64,000 nt of DNA from NCBI GenBank assembly GCA_027488935.1, contig JAIYAP010000045.1, positions 1 to 64,000 on the forward strand, written 5' to 3'. Source of the DNA: Saprospiraceae bacterium. GTDB taxonomy: Bacteria; Bacteroidota; Bacteroidia; Chitinophagales; Saprospiraceae. This document shows, in pieces, positions 7,572-15,104 of the stretch. The position numbers and the translations under genes were made by a program. Position 1 is the first letter of the stretch. The number at the start of each line of letters is the position of its first letter. The notes beneath the pieces are model-generated. The model had not been told where the DNA came from. It worked only from the letters and a program-made list of their open reading frames with translations, and searched no databases.

Positions 7572-7736
7572 ATGGTTAAGTTTAAATTTAACCTAGGAAA
7601 GTGGTTTAACATCACAGGCGAAAATTTGAAGGGACATGATTTGCTGATCACCCTTCTATTTATTGCCTTTGTTGTTACGCTAATGGTAGTTGCAGTTGCT
7701 GCAATTGACCTTCCAAAGGTACAAGTTTTGTTCTAA
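7572..7736 (+). CDS. Small membrane protein, 54 residues
   Basis: An ATG at 7572 opens a 54-codon frame ending with TAA at 7734-7736. The product has a basic, amphipathic N-terminus (MVKFKFNLGKWFN) and one strong membrane helix at about residues 24-46 (LLITLLFIAFVVTLMVVAV), then a short polar tail. The start is preceded by the A-rich stretch typical of Bacteroidota. A promoter lies at 7234 and a terminator immediately follows at 7725-7752, so the whole unit looks purposeful. I recognise no family. It could be a small regulatory or stress membrane peptide; the function is unknown. Confidence 0.6.
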   Translation: MVKFKFNLGKWFNITGENLKGHDLLITLLFIAFVVTLMVVAVAAIDLPKVQVLF

Positions 7737-7752
7737 ACAAAACAAGTTTTTT
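7725..7752 (+). terminator. Terminator of the 54-residue gene
   Basis: GTTTTGTT (7725-7732) pairs with AACAAAAC (7736-7743) around a three-base loop, followed by six T residues at 7747-7752. The stem overlaps the stop codon of the small gene. Confidence 0.5.
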
Positions 7753-7754
7753 GA

Positions 7755-7789
7755 TACTACTGCCTCGCTTAACAAGTGGGGCAGTAGTA
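7755..7789. repeat. 10-bp inverted repeat
   Basis: TACTACTGCC (7755-7764) is the reverse complement of GGCAGTAGTA (7780-7789), with a further CTT/AAG pairing inside. It lies between the convergent small gene and the 122-residue gene and may be part of their 3' ends. Confidence 0.5.
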
Positions 7790-7834
7790 ATTAACGTTCT
7801 GAATTCCGTAAAGTTGTTCAATACCAACCATCCA

Positions 7835-8203
7835 TCACTCCTCCAACTCCACTTCCTCCGAATCCAACTCCTTAAAATACCGCACCGCATTCACTTTCAG
7901 CATTCTTTCCTGGGTAATGGTGTCCAATTTCGGCATTTCCAGGGCTTGCCGGTAATGGGGCCAGCCATCGGCATCGCGGCCCACAAATTCGTAATAGCCG
8001 TCGTACTGCAATAAGCAGCAAACCGCAATATGCATCAAATCCTGTTTTTCTTCTTTGGTAAACCCCTTTTTCCAGCGCCCCAATTCCTGTATGCCAATTA
8101 AAAATAAGACCATGTTCAGGTCGGGCAACTGCTCGCGCCGCATGGAGTCTTTTACCAAATGCTGCACCCGCAGCCATTCAAAATCCAATTCCCAATCTTC
8201 CAT
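7835..8203 (-). CDS. Conserved hypothetical protein, 122 residues
   Basis: A soluble, acidic, mostly helical protein without signal peptide or membrane segment. The core reads LVLFLIG-type helix (MVLFLIGIQELGRW), then FTKEEKQDLMHIAVCCLL and YDGYYEFVGRDADGWPHY, and ends in a glutamate-rich tail. I recall close relatives of similar length widely in Bacteroidota, always without known function. It is the last gene of the probable operon starting near 11969, 57 bases after the S41 peptidase gene. Confidence 0.75.
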   Translation of the reverse strand: MEDWELDFEWLRVQHLVKDSMRREQLPDLNMVLFLIGIQELGRWKKGFTKEEKQDLMHIAVCCLLQYDGYYEFVGRDADGWPHYRQALEMPKLDTITQERMLKVNAVRYFKELDSEEVELEE

Positions 8204-8260
8204 TCCTGGCGGTTTTGTTTTTTTTTATGATAAAATACAGGAAAATGCGTGTTTTTTCGG

Positions 8261-9718
8261 CTATTTCCGGCCCATTAAACGATACACCTGTTCCATTTCC
8301 AAATCGCTGCCCGATAAAATGGCTTCGATGGAATAGGGGGTAGGGTAATCGGGTTGTACGCCGCGCCCAAGGTCTTTTTTGCCGATGTCGTACCGCAAGT
8401 GGTACAACGGAAAGCGAATTTTGAACCCGGATTTGGGGAGGGTCAGTTTGGGATAACCGCCGCCGCAATTGCCCGCTTCATTGCCACCGCTTTCTGTGCC
8501 AATAACGATGGCATTGCCCCGGTTTTTTAAAAAACTGGTCGCCATACTCGCGGAGGAAAAAGAATAACCATTGGTCAATACCAGCAATTTACCATTAAAA
8601 TTATGCCTTTTTTGTGGCTTGACTCGCCTTTCCCGAACGACCATGTTGGCAGCCCGCTTATGTCGAAGCCCAAACGAACTGTTGTATTTGAGCCAAATCA
8701 GTCCGAAGTTTATTTTTCCACGCATATTGAAGTAGCGTGCAATGCGGGTACGACGCTGTCTTTCATACTGATAACGCAAGTCCTGATCGAGGATGTGCGC
8801 GCACAAATGGCCCATGTTATGGACGTTTCCACCCGTATTGTAACGCAAATCAAGCACCAAAGTACCCATTTCTTGTTCCGCCAACCACCCGAATACCCGT
8901 CGGTAAAAGCGCTCGTACCGGCCATTGGGAAAACTGCCTAATTTCAAAATGGCCAGGTCTTTTATTGCCGTATCCCGCCGCAATTCCATATCGCGGTATT
9001 TCAAAACAGGTGGATCTGCCGGCGGGCGTTTGGCCTTGACCGACAGCAACTTGATGAAATCGGCCCTTGAAATGCCCGGCACGCGGTGTTCTGTAATTTT
9101 TCCATCGGCTTGTAAAGCAGTCACCGCATTCGTCGGTCGGGTGCCAAAAAGCAGCGAAAAATGCCGCCCAAAATACACCGAAGCAATGGATTGGGTAAAA
9201 CTGGTGTTGTACCCATCGCCAGTGTGCAGCAAGCGTCCCAGTCGGATCACCGTCTCCACCGAATTGCCGTTGATGGTTTTCAATTCGGTACCACGGCGCA
9301 AACTGGTATCGCCGCTATAATTACCCAGTATATAGGCTTTGTCGCCCACAATCTGGAAGGTAAAAGGCAAAACGATGGTTTTATCGGTAAAAAAAGGTGT
9401 TTCTACCGAGGTATGCCCATCGCGTATGCGCGCAGTCGCGAGCATCACACTCACCATCGCTTGTTCTATCGGCACCGAGTCCCCCCGAAGATGGCTGCTT
9501 AAATCGTCGAAAAAACGGTCGAGCGAGTCCTTTGTATTAAATAGAAATACGCCTTGATGCCCTTTGTACACGACTTTTTGTAAAAAAGTTAAATCCGTGC
9601 GCAAGTCGGCAGTCGCCATTTTTTGGGCCGCTAAAGGTTGCGCCATCCACATAAAGAGCGCAAATACAATCCCGATCGGAAAATAACTAGGCAGGATCTG
9701 TTGTTTCCGTCGCATCAT
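8261..9718 (-). CDS. S41 family (tail-specific type) peptidase
   Basis: Exported serine peptidase of about 485 residues. After a signal peptide ending PLAAQ comes a helical N-terminal domain with RIRDGHTSVE, then a PDZ-like strand region, then the S41 catalytic core: LDLRYNTGGNVHNM, the nucleophile region TNGYSFSSASMAT and the IGTESGGNEAG turn. It probably trims or degrades envelope proteins or peptides. The frame is open to 9784, but the Met at 9718 is chosen because it starts the signal peptide; this overlaps the end of folA by 32 bases, which suggests translational coupling. Confidence 0.85.
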   Translation of the reverse strand: MMRRKQQILPSYFPIGIVFALFMWMAQPLAAQKMATADLRTDLTFLQKVVYKGHQGVFLFNTKDSLDRFFDDLSSHLRGDSVPIEQAMVSVMLATARIRDGHTSVETPFFTDKTIVLPFTFQIVGDKAYILGNYSGDTSLRRGTELKTINGNSVETVIRLGRLLHTGDGYNTSFTQSIASVYFGRHFSLLFGTRPTNAVTALQADGKITEHRVPGISRADFIKLLSVKAKRPPADPPVLKYRDMELRRDTAIKDLAILKLGSFPNGRYERFYRRVFGWLAEQEMGTLVLDLRYNTGGNVHNMGHLCAHILDQDLRYQYERQRRTRIARYFNMRGKINFGLIWLKYNSSFGLRHKRAANMVVRERRVKPQKRHNFNGKLLVLTNGYSFSSASMATSFLKNRGNAIVIGTESGGNEAGNCGGGYPKLTLPKSGFKIRFPLYHLRYDIGKKDLGRGVQPDYPTPYSIEAILSGSDLEMEQVYRLMGRK

Positions 9719-10217
9719 CTTCGGTTTCAATTCTTTCCAGGATTCTAAACACATAAGCGTACTCGTTTTTAGCATCAGGTTCATGGGCCTCCCGCCAGGT
9801 TTCGCGCCATTCTTCCGGGTTAATTTCCGGGAAAAAGGCGTCTCCTTCTACTTTAGCGTCTACATCGGTGATGTAAATGCGGTCCAGCAAATCCATGCTT
9901 TCTTTATAAATCATGCCGCCGCCAATAATGAAAACTTCCGGTTCCTCATTGTCGTAAGCAATGCCAAGTGCTTCTTCAATGCTGTGGGCAACCAATACAC
10001 CATCAGCGGTAAAAAATGGATCGCGGGTCACCACAATATTGGTGCGCTTAGGCAACGGATGGCCAATTCCAAGATAACTTTTGGTGCCCATGATGACATG
10101 GTGGTGCAAGGTCGTACGCTTGAAATACGCAATATCGGCCGGCAAATAAAACGGAATCTGGTTGTCTTTCCCAATCACATTATCATGGGCAGCAGCAACG
10201 ATGGCAGAAACGATCAT
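9687..10217 (-). CDS. folA: Dihydrofolate reductase
   Basis: NADPH-dependent reduction of dihydrofolate to tetrahydrofolate in the cytosol. The 176 residues carry IVAAAHDNVIGKDNQIPFYL (the usual NxIPW has Phe instead of Trp), the Asp in LPADIAYF, GTKSYLGIG for NADPH binding, and the IIGGGMIYKE motif. It lies in a tight minus-strand run: 17 bases after rsmG and overlapping the S41 gene. The C-terminal tail is acidic and threonine-rich, a little longer than the family core. Confidence 0.95.
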   Translation of the reverse strand: MIVSAIVAAAHDNVIGKDNQIPFYLPADIAYFKRTTLHHHVIMGTKSYLGIGHPLPKRTNIVVTRDPFFTADGVLVAHSIEEALGIAYDNEEPEVFIIGGGMIYKESMDLLDRIYITDVDAKVEGDAFFPEINPEEWRETWREAHEPDAKNEYAYVFRILERIETEDDATETTDPA

Positions 10218-10234
10218 AATGGGTGCGTTTGAAT

Positions 10235-10873
10235 TTATCCTTGAACGTAAACAACCTGTTTTTCTTCAAAAAAGGCTTCACTAAATTGTGTGTTGATGGG
10301 AAAGGTTTCGGTATAGTCGAATCCGTCGCCCGGCAGCGCATTGATTTCTCCCTCCAGGTTTCCGCCCTTCAACGCGATGATACCATTCGGATAACTGTGC
10401 TGATGCTTCTTTTTGAGCAGTTTTTGGCCCCATTGCATCAGTTTTTCCAGGGGCGCTACCCCCCGCGACAGGATAAAATCGAAACTGCCAAACGTGCGCA
10501 AGTCTTCCGCGCGTGCATGCAGGGCCGTGACATTGGTAAGGCCCAAGGCTTCGGCTACCTCGCGTACGACTGTTATTTTTTTGCCCGTGCCATCTACCAG
10601 GGTAAATTGCACTTCGGGAAATAAAATAGCGAGCGGAATGCCCGGGAAGCCGCCACCGGTGCCCAAATCGAGCAATTTTGCGCCGGATTTGAAGTTAAAA
10701 AACTTGGCAATGGCCAGCGAGTGCAGGATATGCCGCTCCTCGAGGTTTTCAATATCTTGTCGTGAAATGACATTTATTTTAGCATTCCATTCGGTGTACA
10801 GGGGTACAAGCCGCTCGAAAAGCGCAGTTTGTTCGGGTGTTAAATCCGGAAAATAACGGGTAATCAATTCCAT
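10235..10873 (-). CDS. rsmG: 16S rRNA (guanine-527-N7)-methyltransferase
   Basis: The 212-residue class I methyltransferase uses S-adenosylmethionine to methylate G527 in 16S rRNA. NVISRQDIENLEERHILHS (34-52) is a family signature, and LLDLGTGGGFPGIPLAI (68-84) is the cofactor-binding loop, followed by FTLVDGTGKK and the FILSRGVAPLEKL segment. The gene starts 7 bases after the TPR gene stop, so it is likely cotranscribed with it and with folA. Confidence 0.96.
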   Translation of the reverse strand: MELITRYFPDLTPEQTALFERLVPLYTEWNAKINVISRQDIENLEERHILHSLAIAKFFNFKSGAKLLDLGTGGGFPGIPLAILFPEVQFTLVDGTGKKITVVREVAEALGLTNVTALHARAEDLRTFGSFDFILSRGVAPLEKLMQWGQKLLKKKHQHSYPNGIIALKGGNLEGEINALPGDGFDYTETFPINTQFSEAFFEEKQVVYVQG

Positions 10874-10880
10874 CGGCGCC

Positions 10881-11969
10881 TTATTCAGAAAGTTCTTTCA
10901 ACATTTTTTCAGCCTGGTTTCTTCGTTTGGGGTCGAGGGTATTAGAGCGGGCGCGTTCGACAGCACCGGCTGCTTTTTCACGCATGGCCGGGTTTTGTGC
11001 GGCTAATTTTACAAAAGCGAGGGCCTGGTACCAGTACAAATCCTCACCGTACCGTTCAATATTTTCAATTTTGGCAAAACTTTGCAACGTAACATCCGGG
11101 CGGTTCATTTGCAAGCCAATGACGCCGAGGTAAAACAGGGCGTCCGATTGGCACATCGCCAGGTCATCATCCTGGGCCAGTTCTTCCAGTTTATCCGCAG
11201 CGCCAACGTAGTCTTTTTGTTTGTATAGAAGGTCGGCATCTTGCATCCGTTGCATGCATATTTCAATGCGTTGGGTGCTCGAATCGGCGTTTTCCAAGCG
11301 CGCAATGTCTTCCATGATGCTCTTGGGCGGCGTAAAGTTCGATTCGTACACCTGCGCCGGGGTGCGTGTCTGGAGGTAATTGCTCAGCACAAAATAGGCT
11401 GTGGCGCAAACGAGCAAGCCGATTGCCGTATAAATAATCCAGAGGGGCAGGTTGCCTTTGCGGGTGCCTTGTACGGGTTCTCCATCGGCGATACGGCGTT
11501 CGAGTACGCGCATTTTTTCCCAAAGCATTTTTTCAGAAGCTTGCTGAAAAACAGGTTCGTTGCCGCGTTCTGGTCGGCGCCAGGCCAAAATATCGGCCCG
11601 TGTAGCCCGCATTTGCTCCACGGAGGGCATGTTTTCACTGGGTAGTTCGTGCGCTTCATCGATTGGTTCGGGAACCGGTTGTTCGCGCTCTATCAGCCAG
11701 TCTTTAAAATGCGTCAGGGCCACGGCCTCTAAATGCGCGTAAAACGGGGTTGCTTCGGGGAATGCGCCCGCGCGCATTTGTCGCACAGTTTCAATAATCG
11801 CAGTTTGGAAAAAGATACCGCCTGCCGCCGCACTTCCACCCAGGTTTGAAATGGCCCGAACAACAGGCCTTCTAAACTGACTGTAAATCTGTTCCAGCAC
11901 CTGCTCGTCGGCAGTTTGCAGACCGTCGGCGTACATGGTATCCGAGAAATGTTCGCTGAGTTGTTCCAT
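10881..11969 (-). CDS. Membrane-anchored TPR protein with sigma-factor-like N-terminus
   Basis: Three regions are visible in the 362-residue form. Residues 1-110 resemble sigma-70 region 2 in spacing (EQIYSQFRRPVVRAISN, then IFFQTAIIETVRQMR and a helix HFKDWLIERE), though the acidic and aromatic residues expected for DNA melting are weak. A single membrane helix follows at about 178-203 (WIIYTAIGLLVCATAYFVL). The C-terminal 150 residues form tetratricopeptide-like helices (LYKQKDYVGAADKLEEL, SDALFYLGVIGLQM). The Met at 11969 is preferred over the ORF start at 12074. It is the first gene of the rsmG-folA run. The job is unknown. Confidence 0.7.
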   Translation of the reverse strand: MEQLSEHFSDTMYADGLQTADEQVLEQIYSQFRRPVVRAISNLGGSAAAGGIFFQTAIIETVRQMRAGAFPEATPFYAHLEAVALTHFKDWLIEREQPVPEPIDEAHELPSENMPSVEQMRATRADILAWRRPERGNEPVFQQASEKMLWEKMRVLERRIADGEPVQGTRKGNLPLWIIYTAIGLLVCATAYFVLSNYLQTRTPAQVYESNFTPPKSIMEDIARLENADSSTQRIEICMQRMQDADLLYKQKDYVGAADKLEELAQDDDLAMCQSDALFYLGVIGLQMNRPDVTLQSFAKIENIERYGEDLYWYQALAFVKLAAQNPAMREKAAGAVERARSNTLDPKRRNQAEKMLKELSE

Positions 11970-12052
11970 GGAGGCATCTTTGTTTGAGGCTGCAAATTTG
12001 GGATAAATAATCCTTATAGACCCAGATTTAAATGGATTTGAAGGATGGATGG

Positions 12053-12089
12053 ATAAAAAAAAGAGCCGGGACATTCCTGCCCCGACTCT
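12053..12089 (-). terminator. Rho-independent terminator of hsp20
   Basis: On the minus strand a 12-bp stem (12089-12078 with 12073-12062, two G-U pairs) is closed by the tetraloop GGAA and followed by about eight T residues. It lies between the hsp20 stop and the TPR gene. Confidence 0.85.
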
Positions 12090-12151
12090 ATGAAAACACC
12101 TAAAACCCTATTAACTAACCTTATGAAAACAAATCGGCTGCCCGAGGGCAA

Positions 12152-12595
12152 TTAGCCGATGGCAATGCTTTTGGTAATTGGTTTCACTTCTTCTTTCTTT
12201 TGAAGTGTTACTACCAGGATTCCATTTTCATAAACCGCAGAAATGGCATCTTGGTTCACGGTTTCGGGCAATTTATACGAACGTTTGAAGGATTCGTATC
12301 GGAATTCGCGCCGGGTGAACTTTTCATCGCTGTTTTCGGCTTGCGCTTCCCGTTTTGCTTCCACGGTGAGGTGGTCGTTTTCGGTAAGCAAACTGAAATC
12401 TTGTTTGTTGTAACCGGGCGCTGCAAATTCCAACCGGAACGTATCTTTAGTTTCAACAATATTTACCGCAGGTTGGTTCACGGCGTAATCATTGCCAACT
12501 AGATCTGAAAGGTTACGGTTGAAAAATTCATCCAGTAAACCATTAGAGAAGGTTTTGGTTGCGGGAAAAGGGCGAATTTTTACGAAATGGTTCAT
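12152..12595 (-). CDS. Hsp20 small heat-shock chaperone
   Basis: ATP-independent holdase that keeps unfolding proteins soluble. The 147 residues hold the alpha-crystallin domain at about 40-140: FAAPGYNKQDFSL, the beta strand HLTVEAKRE, FRRE-type loop (TRREFRYESFKRSYKLP) and the closing AVYENGILVVTLQKKEE. A C-terminal IxI-like element (ITKSIAIG) ends the protein. The gene has its own terminator at 12053-12089. No heat-shock promoter was recognised upstream. Confidence 0.93.
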   Translation of the reverse strand: MNHFVKIRPFPATKTFSNGLLDEFFNRNLSDLVGNDYAVNQPAVNIVETKDTFRLEFAAPGYNKQDFSLLTENDHLTVEAKREAQAENSDEKFTRREFRYESFKRSYKLPETVNQDAISAVYENGILVVTLQKKEEVKPITKSIAIG

Positions 12596-12773
12596 ATTTT
12601 TGAATTTTTGTTGTGAATAATGTTGGATGCAGTGCTTATTGCAATTCGTGTACCACCCCGTTTTTTATGAAATTTTGGCAAAAAAAGGGCTTTTTTGCTG
12701 TCAGAATGGCATAAATTGATGTTTTATAAACTGTCATTTTGTCATAGGCTCTTTTTTTAAAGACAAATAGCGA

Positions 12774-12804
12774 TTGGTGTTTTGCTATAAATAGCATAAA
12801 TTTG
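12774..12804 (+). promoter_or_regulatory. Promoter of the FAD dehydrogenase gene
   Basis: TTG at 12774-12776 and TAAATTTG at 12797-12804, spaced by 20 bases, match the Bacteroidota consensus. Its position rules out the in-frame TTG at 12802 as the start and supports the ATG at 12838. Confidence 0.55.
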
Positions 12805-12837
12805 TGCGTTTTCCTGATAAATACAGGACGCTCGCTT

Positions 12838-14427
12838 ATGCCACACCTGATAGAAATTGTTACCCTGCCCCACGAACGGCAGGATGTCCCATTGATTCGC
12901 AGAAAAGCAGCCCAGCAAACGGGCCTTTCGCTCGACGAAATCAGCCATGTAGAAATTTTAAAAGCATCGCTCGATGCCCGCAGCCGACAGCCGGTTTATC
13001 GTTTACGTGCGGCGGTTTACCCACTTCAGGAAACATTTACGCCCGAACCTGCGCTTTTAGCGGGTTTAAAACCCGTTTCAGGTAAACAAAAAGTAATTAT
13101 TGTCGGGGCCGGACCAGGCGGGTATTTCGCAGCCCTGGAATTGCTTGAATTGGGCATTCAACCCATTGTGCTCGATCGTGGCAAGGATGTGCGCGCCCGT
13201 CGCCGCGATTTGAAAGCCATACAGCAGGATGGGGTCGTGCATCCCCATTCCAATTATTGTTTTGGCGAGGGTGGAGCCGGTACCTACTCCGATGGTAAAT
13301 TGTACACCCGATCCGTAAAACGCGGCGATGTGTATAAATCCTTGAAACTCTTGGTGGAGCACGGCGCCACTTCCGATATTTTGATAGATGCGCATCCACA
13401 CATTGGTTCCAATAAATTGCCCAATGTGGTGCAAAACATACGCGCCACCATTGAGCAGTACGGCGGGGAAGTGCATTTTGGACAATGGGTCACCGATTTT
13501 ATCTTGAAAGATGGTAAAATGCAGGGCGTCGTAACCCAATCGGTGGAAGATGAAAACAATACGACCACGAAAGAATGGCTCGCCGACGCCGTTATCTTGG
13601 CGACCGGACATTCGGCACGCGATATTTATTACTTGTTGGATAAAAAAGGAATCCGCGTGGAGGCCAAGCCCTTTGCCTTGGGCGTGCGCGTAGAGCATCC
13701 ACAGCCATTAATAGACCGAATCCAGTATCGAGGCAATGGGCGCGATGAGCATTTGCCAGCGGCCAGTTACAGCCTGGTGTGCCAGGTAGGTGCGCGTGGG
13801 GTGTTTTCGTTTTGCATGTGTCCGGGCGGCTTGGTTGTGCCTGCTGCTACGGCCCCGGGCGAAATTGTCGTGAATGGTATGAGCATGAGTCGGCGCGATT
13901 CGCCGTATGCCAACTCGGGCGTAGTCACTGCTGTAGAGGCCGAAGATTTAGTGGCCTGGCAAAAACACGGGGTATTTGCCGCGCTGGCATTTCAGCAATC
14001 CGTTGAACAACAATTGTTTGCGGCAGGAAATGGCGATCAAAAAGGTCCGGCCTTGCGTTTGCCCGATTTTATAGCCGGGAAATTATCGGCCAATTTGCCC
14101 GGCTCCTCGTATATCCCCGGATTGTATGCGGCACCGTTGTATGATTTGCTTCCGCCCTTCATTTACAAGCGATTACGGGAAGGTTTGAAGCAATTTGGCA
14201 CCCAAATGCGCGGCTACTTCACCGAAGAAGCCACCATCATCGGCACCGAGAGTCGCACGAGCGCGCCCGTACGCATCCCGCGCGCGACGGATACCCTCAT
14301 GCACCCGGAAGTAGAAGGCTTGTTCCCCTGTGCAGAAGGCGCAGGATACGCCGGGGGCATTATTTCGGCGGCCATGGATGGGCAGAATGTGGCGAAAGGC
14401 GTGGGGCGGTTGTTGGCGGGGCGGTGA
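12838..14427 (+). CDS. FAD-dependent dehydrogenase (COG2509-like)
   Basis: A 529-residue flavoprotein. A short N-terminal alpha/beta domain (1-75) with IRRKAAQQTGLS precedes the dinucleotide fold IIVGAGPGGYFAALELLELG (88-106). Downstream are the family signatures CFGEGGAGTYSDGKLYTR, ILATGHSARDIYYLL, SFCMCPGGLVVPA and the C-terminal EGAGYAGGIISAAMDG flavin-contact stretch. Members are widespread and annotated as uncharacterised FAD-dependent dehydrogenases; the substrate is unknown. It has its own promoter and stands between hsp20 and an AT-rich patch of degraded genes. Confidence 0.9.
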   Translation: MPHLIEIVTLPHERQDVPLIRRKAAQQTGLSLDEISHVEILKASLDARSRQPVYRLRAAVYPLQETFTPEPALLAGLKPVSGKQKVIIVGAGPGGYFAALELLELGIQPIVLDRGKDVRARRRDLKAIQQDGVVHPHSNYCFGEGGAGTYSDGKLYTRSVKRGDVYKSLKLLVEHGATSDILIDAHPHIGSNKLPNVVQNIRATIEQYGGEVHFGQWVTDFILKDGKMQGVVTQSVEDENNTTTKEWLADAVILATGHSARDIYYLLDKKGIRVEAKPFALGVRVEHPQPLIDRIQYRGNGRDEHLPAASYSLVCQVGARGVFSFCMCPGGLVVPAATAPGEIVVNGMSMSRRDSPYANSGVVTAVEAEDLVAWQKHGVFAALAFQQSVEQQLFAAGNGDQKGPALRLPDFIAGKLSANLPGSSYIPGLYAAPLYDLLPPFIYKRLREGLKQFGTQMRGYFTEEATIIGTESRTSAPVRIPRATDTLMHPEVEGLFPCAEGAGYAGGIISAAMDGQNVAKGVGRLLAGR

Positions 14428-14478
14428 TTTGTTGAATCGCTTAAAATATTTATCTTTGTATTCAAAATAGCGTTCGAT

Positions 14479-14710
14479 ATGTATATATACAAAAACATCA
14501 TAACAATTGAATCCGGTAAAAGAAGCGGGAAACCCTGTATTCGGGGTATGCGCATTACCGTTGAAGATATTTTGAATTATCTCGGCAGAGATGACAATCG
14601 ATGAAATCTTATCAGATTTTCCGGAATTGACGAAGGAAGACGTGTTGGTTGCTTTGGAGTTTTCAGCGCATCGCCAGCATAGAACGATGGTTGTATCATC
14701 AGTTGCTTAA
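14479..14710 (+). pseudogene. Frameshifted DUF433 antitoxin gene
   Basis: The first frame (ATG at 14479) gives a DUF433-type N-terminus with SGKPCIRGMRITVEDILNYL, then stops at 14602-14604. The rest of the family pattern, MTIDEILSDFPELTKEDVLV, continues in the next frame from 14591 to the TAA at 14708-14710. One frame change near 14588-14591 separates the halves. DUF433 proteins are usually antitoxins beside DUF5615 toxins; no such toxin is present. A sequencing error cannot be excluded, but neighbouring genes are decayed too. Confidence 0.75.
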
Positions 14711-14743
14711 CAAATTTAGTGGCTGCAGTACATTTTGATTACC

Positions 14744-14773
14744 TTGTTTAGTCTTTAAAGAACCGTATATTTG
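14744..14773 (+). promoter_or_regulatory. Promoter of the antitoxin-like gene
   Basis: TTG at 14744-14746 and TATATTTG at 14766-14773, with a 19-base spacer, lie 20 bases before the ATG at 14794. Confidence 0.6.
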
Positions 14774-14793
14774 CATATAAAATTACTAAAGTC

Positions 14794-15003
14794 ATGACCA
14801 TCGAACGAACGGCAGATGGAATCATCGTTAAACTGCCAACAAATACGAACATAGAGGAAATTCAAAGATTTTTGAACTACCTACGCTATAAAGAAATTGT
14901 TGCCAAGAGCAAGGCGACCCAAGAAGACGTTGACGAGATGGCCAGAGCGGTGAACAAAAGCTGGTGGGAGAAAAATAAACATCGCTTATTGCCCGGAGAA
15001 TGA
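14794..15003 (+). CDS. Small antitoxin-like protein
   Basis: A 69-residue acidic and helical protein (TADGIIVKLPTNTNIEEIQR, then KATQEDVDEMARAVNKSWWE). I recall similar short proteins in Bacteroidota directly upstream of PIN-domain toxins. Here the stop codon overlaps the ATG of a PIN-like fragment (ATGA at 15000-15003), the coupling typical of toxin-antitoxin operons. The gene itself looks intact with its own promoter. Whether it still has a toxin to neutralise is doubtful, because the toxin gene is cut short. Confidence 0.6.
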   Translation: MTIERTADGIIVKLPTNTNIEEIQRFLNYLRYKEIVAKSKATQEDVDEMARAVNKSWWEKNKHRLLPGE

Positions 15004-15104
15004 AGGTTATATTGCATACGAATATATTGTTTAGCGCTATGCTTAGTGAATGTGGCCTTGGGTTTGTCAAAATTGTTATAAATTTGTACAAAAAATCGGG
15101 TTAG
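15000..15104 (+). pseudogene. Truncated PIN-domain toxin
   Basis: The frame starts at the ATG overlapping the antitoxin stop and reads MKVILHTNILFSAMLSECG, an unmistakable PIN-type N-terminus. The first catalytic Asp of the LDTN motif is His. Homology fades after about 20 residues, and a TAG at 15102-15104 ends the frame at 34 codons, where PIN toxins are about 130-140 residues. The next base begins the ATPase gene, and that gene's promoter match lies inside this fragment, so the rest of the toxin was probably replaced. Confidence 0.6.
15058..15086 (+). promoter_or_regulatory. Promoter of the AAA/DUF4143 gene
   Basis: TTG at 15058-15060 and TAAATTTG at 15079-15086 (18-base spacer) lie 18 bases before the ATG at 15105, within the truncated PIN frame. 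Confidence 0.5.
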
